Shown piece after piece: positions 16,675 through 23,236 of a DNA stretch of 64,000 bases (positions are counted from its first letter, which is position 1; the number at the start of each line of letters is the position of its first letter). Made by a program: the position numbers and the translations under genes. The DNA is from Chloroflexota bacterium. Lineage in GTDB: Bacteria; Chloroflexota; Anaerolineae; 4572-78; J111. The stretch lies in contig BOKF01000017.1 of the NCBI GenBank assembly GCA_016860845.1, positions 62,001 through 126,000 of the forward strand. Direction: 5' to 3'. Under the pieces are notes generated by a model, which had not been told where the DNA came from, made no database searches, and saw nothing but the letters and a program-made list of their open reading frames with translations.

Positions 16675-18171
16675 ATGGCTCAAGATTACGATCACGATCT
16701 GCAATCCATCCAGGAGGCCCGCGCCCTGGCCGAAGCAGCTTACGAGGCCCAGCAAAAGTTTTTCCGCTTCAGCCAGGAACAGGTGGACCGCATTTGCGAG
16801 GCGATGGCCGGCGCAGCTTACCGCGAGTCGGCTCGGCTGGGACAAATGGCGTCCGAAGAAACGGGCTATGGCAATCCTCGCCATAAGATGTTAAAAAACC
16901 ACCTGGGCAGCAAAGTTGTTTGGGAGGCGATCAAAGACATCAAAACAGTGGGAGTCCTCTCGCGCGACCCAGCCCGGGGCATCGTTGAAATTGGCTGGCC
17001 TATGGGCGTGGTGGCAGCGCTCAGCCCCAGCACCAATCCAACCTCGACGGTGATGTATAAAACGTTGATTGCGGTCAAAGCCCGCAACGGGATTGTCCAC
17101 GCCCCGCATCCGGCGGCTTACAAATGCTGCGGCGAAACGGCACGAGTTATGGCTGAGGCCGGGGCAGCAGCCGGCATGCCGGCCGGCCTGGTGGGCTGCA
17201 TGTCCAAAATTTCTTTGCCGGGCACGCAAGAATTGATGAAACACAGGCGCATTGCCGTCATCCTGGCAACAGGCGGCTCCGATATGGTCCGGGTGGCCCA
17301 CAGCATGGGCAAACCGGCCTACGGCGTCGGGCCGGGCAATGTGCCCTGCTATGTAGACCGCAGCGCCGATATTAAAAAGGCGGCCTACACGATTGTCTCC
17401 AGCAAAGCTTTTGACAACTCGGTCATTTGCGCCACCGAGCAGGCGGTGGTGGCCGACAAGCCGATTGCCGCACAACTACGGGCCGAGATGGAGCGGCTGG
17501 GAGCTTACTTCGTCAATCCCGATCAGGCCGCTGCCCTGGCTAATATTCTCTTTTCGCCAACCGGCGTGATTTACCCGCGCAGTGTCGGGCAGACGCCCCA
17601 AACGCTGGCCCAGATGGCCGGGATCCAGATTCCCGCCGCCACCAAAATTTTGGTGGCGCCCTTGAGCAAGGTCGGCAAGGACGAGCCGCTCTCCCGTGAA
17701 AAGCTGACCACCGTGCTGGGCTGGTACGAGGCCGACGGCTGGGAAGCGGGCTGCGAGCGCTGCCTCGAGATGATCCGCTTTGGGGGCAGGGGGCACACGT
17801 TAGTCATCCACGCGACCGACGAAAACGTAGTTCTCCAATTTGGCCTGGAAAAACCGGTCTTTCGTATTTTGGTGAACACGATGGGCACACTCGGCTCCGT
17901 GGGCTTCACCACCAACCTGATGCCGGCCATGACCCTCGGCTCCGGCGGCGTTGGCGGCTCTATCAGCGGCGACAATATTACTACAACCCACTTGCTCAAC
18001 ATCAAGCGGGTGGCCTACGGCGTCAACAATCCACCCACCGAAGCTATGGTTGATGCGCCCGCAGCCGCTTCCATTGCGGGCGGCAATAGCACCGGTCCCA
18101 GCCTGGCGGAAGTCGAGACCCTCGTGCGGGCTGTGATTGAGGAAGTCTTGGGTCGAAAGGGAGGGTATTAA
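16675..18171 (+). CDS. eutE: Acetaldehyde dehydrogenase (CoA-acylating) EutE/PduP-type
   Basis: A 498-residue acylating aldehyde dehydrogenase that turns acetaldehyde, CoA and NAD+ into acetyl-CoA. Catalytic Cys252 is in FDNSVICATEQAVV, with PSTNPTSTVMYKTL and GPGNVPCYVD as further family stretches. The C-terminus extends past the catalytic domain through a Gly/Ser/Pro linker into SLAEVETLVRAVIEEVLG, an amphipathic helix resembling an encapsulation peptide. In Salmonella PduP this signal is N-terminal instead. The ATG at 16675 follows GGAGACAGG; the longer frame encodes repeat DNA. Together with EutB/EutC it is the expected lumen enzyme. Confidence 0.95.
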   Translation: MAQDYDHDLQSIQEARALAEAAYEAQQKFFRFSQEQVDRICEAMAGAAYRESARLGQMASEETGYGNPRHKMLKNHLGSKVVWEAIKDIKTVGVLSRDPARGIVEIGWPMGVVAALSPSTNPTSTVMYKTLIAVKARNGIVHAPHPAAYKCCGETARVMAEAGAAAGMPAGLVGCMSKISLPGTQELMKHRRIAVILATGGSDMVRVAHSMGKPAYGVGPGNVPCYVDRSADIKKAAYTIVSSKAFDNSVICATEQAVVADKPIAAQLRAEMERLGAYFVNPDQAAALANILFSPTGVIYPRSVGQTPQTLAQMAGIQIPAATKILVAPLSKVGKDEPLSREKLTTVLGWYEADGWEAGCERCLEMIRFGGRGHTLVIHATDENVVLQFGLEKPVFRILVNTMGTLGSVGFTTNLMPAMTLGSGGVGGSISGDNITTTHLLNIKRVAYGVNNPPTEAMVDAPAAASIAGGNSTGPSLAEVETLVRAVIEEVLGRKGGY

Positions 18172-18179
18172 ATTAGATT

Positions 18180-18389
18180 ATGCCCACACGCAAATCAACC
18201 GGCGGTAATAAACCACCGCCTGAGCCACCTGAGCCAGCGGATGCTAATCCAGCGAAACCGAAGCGAACCCGGCCGAAATTGCCGGCCCCGGAGACGCCCG
18301 CAGCACTCATACCGGCAGTAACATCGAGCGCCGGTGCAACAACACCAACAAATTATAGCGAATCTTCACAACCAAAGGAGAAAAAGACA
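18180..18389 (+). other. In-frame proline-rich upstream extension of the EutM shell gene
   Basis: An ATG at 18180 opens a 70-codon, stop-free, proline/alanine/lysine-rich stretch (start [19 protein letters not shown]) in frame with the shell protein start at 18390. The ribosome site for 18180 is weak (GGGAGGG about 15 bases away), that for 18390 strong. It could be an alternative N-terminal tail giving a minor long form, or untranslated spacer. Confidence 0.4.
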
Positions 18390-18704
18390 ATGGTAGATAT
18401 TCAAATGATTGCCCTGGGTATGGTTGAAACCAAGGGACTCATTGGCGCGATTGAAGCCGCCGATGCCATGGTCAAGGCCGCTAATGTCAAGCTGATCGGC
18501 AGCGAGTATGTTGGCGGCGGCTTTGTCACCGTCATGGTGCGCGGCGATGTCGGCGCGGTCAAAGCAGCCACAGATGCCGGGGCAGCCGCAGCCAAGCGCG
18601 TTGGCGAGTTGGTTTCGGTCCACGTCATCCCACGCCCGCACACGGATGTCGAGACGATTCTGCCTAGGGAAAGCAAAGGTAGTTTCGGTGGACACTCGTC
18701 GTGA
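18390..18704 (+). CDS. eutM: Hexameric BMC shell protein EutM/PduA-type
   Basis: A 104-residue single BMC-domain protein. It has the classic core [26 protein letters not shown], then [19 protein letters not shown] and the C-terminal [16 protein letters not shown]. It should form hexamers that tile the shell facets, with a small central pore for substrate passage. The ATG at 18390 has AAGGAG at the right distance. The reading frame is open 70 codons further upstream with a proline-rich tail (see the 18180-18389 entry), so a longer isoform is possible. It directly follows eutE. Confidence 0.93.
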   Translation: MVDIQMIALGMVETKGLIGAIEAADAMVKAANVKLIGSEYVGGGFVTVMVRGDVGAVKAATDAGAAAAKRVGELVSVHVIPRPHTDVETILPRESKGSFGGHSS

Positions 18705-18785
18705 TTTTAGATTTTGGATGGGCGATTTTGGATTTTTACTTAATCCAAAATCCACGCCTCAAAGGGCAATCTAAAATCCAAAATT
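18700..18785. repeat. GATTTTGGATT word repeat with inverted copy
   Basis: Direct GATTTTAGATTTTGGAT and GATTTTGGATTTTTAC are followed by inverted AATCCAAAATCC and AATCTAAAATCC, filling the eutM-eutQ gap. It is a member of the TTTACGATTT/TTTTGGATT word family. Confidence 0.7.
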
Positions 18786-18793
18786 AAGGGAGG

Positions 18794-19360
18794 ATGCCTG
18801 TGGCACAATTCTTCACGGCAGCCGATATTCGCCGATTGGCCCAGGAGCCGGGCGGTCATTACCTGCTGCTCGCTCCAGACGACCGGATTACCCCTGAAGC
18901 GTTGGACGTGGCTCGTGGCCTCGGGGTGCAGGTACATCGCGAGGGCGATGGTTCGGGTGGCGCTGCCTTGCCGCCAGTCGTCGGCAAAAGCGCGCGTCCT
19001 GGCCGCTCACTGGTTCACGTTAAAGCCGACGGGATACAGTTGACTCCCTTCGCCTTCAACGTCAACCGGCCGGAGATGAACATTCACGTCACCGATGTTA
19101 TCACCGCCAGTCACGGGTCGCCCATGGCCGCCGGTTTTATGACCTGGGGCAAGGGGTCTTTCCCCTGGGTGCTTAACTACGACGAGATTGATTTTGTCAT
19201 TGACGGGCAACTGGAAGTGCGGCTGGAAAACCAGATCGTCATTGGCAACCCCGGCGATGTCATTTACATTCCCAAAGGCAGCAACATCTTCTTTGGCTCG
19301 CCGAGCTACGCCAAGGTGTTCTACGTGACCTTTCCGGCGGATTGGGAGTCGCAAAAGTGA
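18794..19360 (+). CDS. eutQ: EutQ, cupin-fold ethanolamine utilisation protein
   Basis: A 188-residue EutQ. Residues 1-50 (FFTAADIRRLAQEPGGHYLL, then ITPEALDVARGLGVQV) are a small N-terminal module that recurs in the next gene, EutT, and in the protein at 22009-22398. A cupin barrel follows, with PMAAGFMTWGKGSFPWVLNYDEIDFVIDG-type strands and a C-terminal GDVIYIPKGSNIFFGSPSYAKVFYVTFP. Salmonella EutQ has been reported to have acetate kinase activity; whether that holds here is unknown. It ends in a GTGA overlap with eutT, indicating translational coupling. Confidence 0.92.
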   Translation: MPVAQFFTAADIRRLAQEPGGHYLLLAPDDRITPEALDVARGLGVQVHREGDGSGGAALPPVVGKSARPGRSLVHVKADGIQLTPFAFNVNRPEMNIHVTDVITASHGSPMAAGFMTWGKGSFPWVLNYDEIDFVIDGQLEVRLENQIVIGNPGDVIYIPKGSNIFFGSPSYAKVFYVTFPADWESQK

Positions 19361-20253
19361 CCGTCATCACTGAGGCCGAACTGCGCGAGCTGTGGCAGGG
19401 GGGCCGGGGCAGCATCCCGCCCTTCCCGCCCCATACACGCTTAACTCCTTCGGCTCGCGATTTCATTAACCAGTGGGGCATTACGGTCACCTTTGCAGAG
19501 GCGACCGCCGACCGCCGACTGCTGACCACAGCGTCAAGCAGTCCCTTTGCAGAAGATCAGGGGCAGGAGGCCAGAGATCCATCTACACTTCGCCTCACCT
19601 GCCCCCGAATGGGGATCGCCTCCTCACCACCTCCTCCCTGGGATAAACCCGGCGAGTTCCCGGTCAATTTGAGCGGGCCGCTGCCCACCTGTACCGTCTG
19701 CGGCCAGCCGCTGACCCAAAAACCGGCGCACATGGCCCAACTGGATGCGACTCATTTTGCCCCCAAAACCGTGCCGCGTTTTGTACTGCGCGGTAAAATG
19801 GACACGCTCCACGCCCACTTTTTGCTGGCGACAGCGCAGGCTCACCGTTTTAGCCTGCCGGAACTGGCGACCTATTTGATCACCCTGGCCGCCTATTGCC
19901 GGGAGATTACCAGCGCCGAGTACCATGAACGCGAGGTCGCGCCGCTGCAATTGGCCGGGTTGAGCGAGGCCGACATCCGCGAAGCCAGCCACCGGCCCGA
20001 CCGCAGCGTGGGGATTCCCCACGTGGTGCCCGGCCCTGATGACCACGAGATGGTCTTGCAGCTAAACTTGCTGCGCTGCCAGGTGCGTGAAACTGAACTC
20101 GTGGCCGCCGCCACTTTCACCGGGCCGGATGGTCAACTCAGCCGGTCTGATTTGGTGGTCGCCCTGAACCGGCTTTCCAGCGCGGTTTATTACCTGATCC
20201 TGCTGTTGAAAGCCGGCAAAATTGCCTGGAAGATTCCAGGGGGGTTGGGTTAG
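19357..20253 (+). CDS. eutT: EutT-type cobalamin adenosyltransferase
   Basis: A 298-residue EutT that makes adenosylcobalamin for ethanolamine ammonia-lyase. The N-terminal module (ITEAELRELWQGGRGSIPP, LTPSARDFINQWGITV) is followed by a low-complexity linker, then TCTVCGQPL, which corresponds to the metal-binding cysteine region (here only C-x-x-C is visible). The catalytic helical domain contains HRPDRSVGIPHVVPGPDDHEM, CQVRETELVAA and ALNRLSSAVYYL. The GTG at 19357 overlaps the eutQ stop and gives the family start. The linker is longer than in Salmonella. Confidence 0.9.
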   Translation: MTVITEAELRELWQGGRGSIPPFPPHTRLTPSARDFINQWGITVTFAEATADRRLLTTASSSPFAEDQGQEARDPSTLRLTCPRMGIASSPPPPWDKPGEFPVNLSGPLPTCTVCGQPLTQKPAHMAQLDATHFAPKTVPRFVLRGKMDTLHAHFLLATAQAHRFSLPELATYLITLAAYCREITSAEYHEREVAPLQLAGLSEADIREASHRPDRSVGIPHVVPGPDDHEMVLQLNLLRCQVRETELVAAATFTGPDGQLSRSDLVVALNRLSSAVYYLILLLKAGKIAWKIPGGLG

Positions 20254-20265
20254 CCGCTGGGTAGA

Positions 20266-20309
20266 ACAAGCTGTTAGCTTGTCTAAAATGGACAAACTAA
20301 AGTTTGTCC
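20266..20309. repeat. Paired hairpins between eutT and eutJ
   Basis: ACAAGCT/AGCTTGT (20266-20282) and GGACAAACT/AGTTTGTCC (20290-20309) form two adjacent perfect hairpins sharing a GACAA/ACAAG theme. They fill the gap before eutJ; no T-run makes them convincing terminators. Confidence 0.6.
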
Positions 20310-20325
20310 TACAAGTAGAGCCTTT

Positions 20326-21207
20326 ATGAATCCAGAACTCGACGCCTTTCTGACCAAAGCCCAGGAGGTGATGGTTGGGGAACTGAATGGCGCAACGCCA
20401 AAACAGGCGCCCAAAACGCATGTTGGACGCCAAGCGGAAGATCATGATCCCTGGGATAAGCCCCAACGCAGGGTCCATGTCGGCGTTGACCTGGGCACAG
20501 CCTACACCGTTTTAGCGGTGCTGGACGAGCAGATGCAGCCGCTGGCCGGCGAGTATCGCTTTGCCCAGATAGTTCGGGATGGGTTGGTCGTTGATTTTCA
20601 CGGGGCAATCAGCCTGCTGCGTGAATTGAAGCAAAATGTAGAGGACCGGCTCGGCTTTGAGCTGACCACCGCCGCCACCACCTATCCACCCGGAGTCCCG
20701 GCGACTGAAGTCCGGGCCACGCGCTATGTGGTCGAAGCGGCCGGGTTTGAGGTTGAGCACATGGTAGATGAACCTACCGCCGCCAACGCCGTCTTGCAGG
20801 TCGAGAACGGGGCGGTAGTAGACGTGGGCGGCGGGACGACCGGCATTGCCATTTTTCGTAATGGGGAAGTTATCTATACCGCCGACGAGCCGACCGGCGG
20901 AACCCATTTCTCACTGGTCATTGCCGGGGCGTTGAAGCTGGAGTTTGAGCAGGCGGAGGCGCTGAAAAAAGATACCAAGCAGCACCGGCGGCTGTTCCCG
21001 GTCGTGCGCCCGGTGATGGAGAAAGTCGGGACGATTGTGGCTCGTCACATCGCCGTTCATCCGGTCGAAACGATTTATCTGGTTGGCGGCACGGCCAGTT
21101 TCAGCGGCATTGATCGGGTGATACAGGAAGTGACCGGCGTCAAGACCGTCATTCCCGGTCATCCGTTGTTTGTCACACCGTTAGGCGTGGCCATGCACGA
21201 TGCGTAG
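20326..21207 (+). CDS. eutJ: EutJ, chaperone-like ATPase of the ethanolamine locus
   Basis: A 293-residue Hsp70/actin-fold protein. Nucleotide motifs are VHVGVDLGTAYTVLAVLDEQ near residue 50 and GAVVDVGGGTTGIAIFRNGEV near residue 165; the adenosine motif is YLVGGTASFSGIDRVI near the C-terminus. EutJ is proposed to help folding or assembly of eut enzymes; its exact role is not settled. The N-terminal 40 residues (MNPELDAFLTKAQEVMVGEL onward) form an extra helix plus linker ahead of the ATPase fold and might target the microcompartment. Length fits the family plus that extension. Confidence 0.92.
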   Translation: MNPELDAFLTKAQEVMVGELNGATPKQAPKTHVGRQAEDHDPWDKPQRRVHVGVDLGTAYTVLAVLDEQMQPLAGEYRFAQIVRDGLVVDFHGAISLLRELKQNVEDRLGFELTTAATTYPPGVPATEVRATRYVVEAAGFEVEHMVDEPTAANAVLQVENGAVVDVGGGTTGIAIFRNGEVIYTADEPTGGTHFSLVIAGALKLEFEQAEALKKDTKQHRRLFPVVRPVMEKVGTIVARHIAVHPVETIYLVGGTASFSGIDRVIQEVTGVKTVIPGHPLFVTPLGVAMHDA

Positions 21208-21260
21208 TGCGTGTTGCGTGTTGCGTCAGTAATATTACGCACCACGCAACACGTAACACG
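21202..21260. repeat. GCGTGTTGCGTG word repeat with inverted copy
   Basis: GCGTAGTGCGTGTTGCGTG faces CACCACGCAACACGTAACAC. It overlaps the eutJ stop and fills most of the gap to the next shell gene. Confidence 0.7.
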
Positions 21261-21295
21261 AAAACAAAACTCTGAATTATGAGGGTAATATCCTT

Positions 21296-21922
21296 ATGGC
21301 CGGCGAATTCCAACTGCGCGTTTATTGTTATCTGGACCGGACCCAGCCGCAATATGCTTCTTTTGTCGGGACGGTAACCCAGGGCGACTTAATGATCGAA
21401 GGGATGGCCTCCTTGTATATAGAGGTCGCCCCCGGCAACGAAGTCTTTAGCATGGTTGACGTTGCTGTTAAAGCAACAGAGGCTCGACCCGGCGCTCAGA
21501 TTGTCGAGCGTGAGTTCGGCATGTTCGAAATTCATTCCCAATCCCAAGAAGCCGTCCTGCAGGCCGGGGCGATGGTTTTGCAGCGGCTGGGCCTGCAAGA
21601 TACCGACCGGATTAGACCCCAGGTGGCTTCGGTCCAGTTGATTACCAACGTTGACCCCTACCAGGCCCAGTTGCTTAACCGCTTCCGGCGCGGTTCGATG
21701 CTGGTGGCTGGGGAAACCCTGCTGGTGCTGGAAGTCGCCCCGGCGGCCTACATCAACATCGCCGCCAACGAGGCCGAGAAACGGGCGAATATCAAGTTAT
21801 TACATATTTCTTCGGTGGGCCGCTTTGGCCGCATGTGGATGAGCGGCAGCGAGTCGGAGATGCTGACGGCCAAGAACGCGGCAATAGCGGCGATTGAGGG
21901 TATGGAGGGGAGAGCAGGGTGA
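21296..21922 (+). CDS. Divergent tandem-BMC-domain shell protein
   Basis: A 208-residue protein with two BMC-like halves. The first has GMASLYIEVAPGNEVFSMVD and AVKATEARPGAQIVEREFGMFEIHSQSQEAVLQAGAMVLQRL (read in two parts). The second has ETLLVLEVAPAAYINIAANEAEKRANI and MWMSGSESEMLTAKNAAIAAIEGM. Each half shows the EVAPG, alpha-helix, beta-strand and second alpha-helix order of a BMC fold, so it would form trimers resembling hexamers. It is not close to EutL, EutS, EutK or PduT by eye. It lies between eutJ and the linker-like gene, flanked by word repeats. The shell role is well supported; the subtype is not. Confidence 0.8.
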   Translation: MAGEFQLRVYCYLDRTQPQYASFVGTVTQGDLMIEGMASLYIEVAPGNEVFSMVDVAVKATEARPGAQIVEREFGMFEIHSQSQEAVLQAGAMVLQRLGLQDTDRIRPQVASVQLITNVDPYQAQLLNRFRRGSMLVAGETLLVLEVAPAAYINIAANEAEKRANIKLLHISSVGRFGRMWMSGSESEMLTAKNAAIAAIEGMEGRAG

Positions 21923-21995
21923 CAGGGTAGCAGGGTTACAAAGTAGCATAAAAAAGCTGCGACCCTGCTACCTTGCTACCTGCTACCCTGTCTAA
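21905..21995. repeat. GGTAGCAGGGT word repeat with inverted copy
   Basis: GAGCAGGGTGACAGGGTAGC is followed by an A-rich centre and then GACCCTGCTACCTTGCTACC. It overlaps the end of the tandem-BMC gene and runs to the ribosome site of the next gene. A degraded relative is at 49726-49825. Confidence 0.7.
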
Positions 21996-22008
21996 TGGAG
22001 CAAAATCT

Positions 22009-22398
22009 ATGAAAACCTTTTACACCGAACGCGACATTAGCGATATGCACGCCAACGGCGTGACCGAGATTGAGATTGACGACGACGTGGTTATGACCGA
22101 CCTGGCTCGTGAAAGAGCGATTGCCCTGGGCTTGAAGATGAAATTGGTCGCCCAGCGCAGCGGCCAGCCGAGCGGTTTGCCTCGCCTGGCCGTCGCTCCG
22201 CAGATGCAGCTCCCCCCGGCGGTGGTCGGCCCGAGTTCGCCGCTACCCGCTCCCGCTGCGCCGCCTCCTCCGGCAACCGAATCAGACCTGGCCGCGCAGG
22301 TCAAATCTGCCGTGATTGCTCGCCTGGGCACAAACGCCCACAACGACTTGCTGGATCAGGTTATTCCTCAAGTGTTGGCCCGCTTGAACCAACGTTGA
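22009..22398 (+). CDS. Putative microcompartment linker/docking protein (EutQ/EutT N-terminal module plus amphipathic tail)
   Basis: A 129-residue protein I do not recognise as a named family. Residues 1-50 (MKTFYTERDISDMHANGVTE, then VMTDLARERAIALGLKMKLV) repeat the N-terminal module of EutQ and EutT, including a Thr-x2-Asp/Glu-Ile/Leu start, a central Gly and an Ala-rich helix ending in Leu-Gly. A linker rich in Pro and Ala follows, about 55-90. The C-terminal tail has two amphipathic helices, DLAAQVKSAVIARLG and LLDQVIPQVLARL, resembling encapsulation peptides. It carries no catalytic domain, so I infer a scaffold that joins module-binding partners to the shell or core. It is the last plus-strand eut gene; GGAG precedes the ATG. 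Confidence 0.75.
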   Translation: MKTFYTERDISDMHANGVTEIEIDDDVVMTDLARERAIALGLKMKLVAQRSGQPSGLPRLAVAPQMQLPPAVVGPSSPLPAPAAPPPPATESDLAAQVKSAVIARLGTNAHNDLLDQVIPQVLARLNQR

Positions 22399-22852
22399 GC
22401 GGCGGCCTCTCCCGGCGAGACTCTATCTTGGTCTGAATATACGCCAGGAGACCGCCGGTTACGGCTGCTGCCGGCACGGTCAGCCAGCCGGCAAAAGCCA
22501 AACTGAGCAATCCATAGACCAGACTGGCCCAGAGACCTTCAATGGGATTGAGCGTACGCGGTTCCCCCGCCAGGTAAAAGTAGAGGATGCTTCCGTACCA
22601 GACCAGCGGGTGCGACAGCAATGCCACCAGCGCGCCGACCCACACGCCGCGCCAGAACCTCACCTTTTGGCGGCGAGCCACGAATATCCCCCAACAAACC
22701 ATACCGCAGAAAAACGCCGTCAGGGGTGCGGCGACCAACATTCCCTGCCAATCACCCACCACATCTTTCAAAACCAGGTAACTGCAAATGACAGCGGTCA
22801 GGCCAAAGACCAGCCCGGCCAGAAGCGCCCATAAAGCTGCTTTACTCAACAT
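22361..22852 (-). CDS. Small integral membrane protein, unknown
   Basis: A 163-residue protein with four predicted membrane helices: LWALLAGLVFGLTAVICSYL, the MLVAAPLTAFFCGMVCWGIF region, the VWVGALVALLSHPLVWYGSI region, and LVYGLLSLAFAGWLTVP leading into a glycine-rich end. It is convergent with the eut locus, and its last codons overlap the end of the linker-like gene by 38 bases. A longer open frame upstream reads through the next gene in a different frame, so I place the start at 22852. The function is unknown. Confidence 0.6.
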   Translation of the reverse strand: MLSKAALWALLAGLVFGLTAVICSYLVLKDVVGDWQGMLVAAPLTAFFCGMVCWGIFVARRQKVRFWRGVWVGALVALLSHPLVWYGSILYFYLAGEPRTLNPIEGLWASLVYGLLSLAFAGWLTVPAAAVTGGLLAYIQTKIESRRERPPLNVGSSGPTLEE

Positions 22853-22868
22853 AGGGGTACTTTCCGCG

Positions 22869-23171
22869 TCAGGCCGGGTGGTTGAGCACCATTTCGTAAT
22901 GCTCCACCGTGGGGAAGGGGTCATAGAAGTGGTGGAGCAGCCGCTTCCACTCCTGGTATTCCGCTGATTGGCGAAACCCAATCGTATGATTTTCCAGCGT
23001 TTCCCAGCGCACCAGCAAAATGTAGCGGTTGGGGACTTCGAGGCAGCGCTGCAATTCATGGGAGATGTAGCCGCGCATCGAGGCGATGATGGGTGAGGCT
23101 TGTTTGAAGGCAATCTCAAATTCATTTATCGTCTCTATTTTTACATCCAAAATAGCGACTTCAAGAATCAT
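22869..23171 (-). CDS. Antibiotic biosynthesis monooxygenase (ABM)-fold protein
   Basis: A 100-residue ferredoxin-like alpha/beta-barrel protein. The pattern includes MILEVAILDVKIETINEFEI, ASMRGYISHELQRCLEVPNR, YILLVRWETLENHTIGFRQS and a C-terminal FPTVEHYEMV, typical of ABM-domain small monooxygenases or stress proteins. The ATG at 23171 gives the normal first strand. It lies 16 bases upstream of the membrane-protein gene and probably shares a transcript with it. The reaction is not predictable. Confidence 0.8.
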   Translation of the reverse strand: MILEVAILDVKIETINEFEIAFKQASPIIASMRGYISHELQRCLEVPNRYILLVRWETLENHTIGFRQSAEYQEWKRLLHHFYDPFPTVEHYEMVLNHPA

Positions 23172-23236
23172 GATATTAATCCATCCCCGTCTTTTAATGT
23201 ACAGCATGCTGATTGTTTGTTAAACTTAGGGGGACT

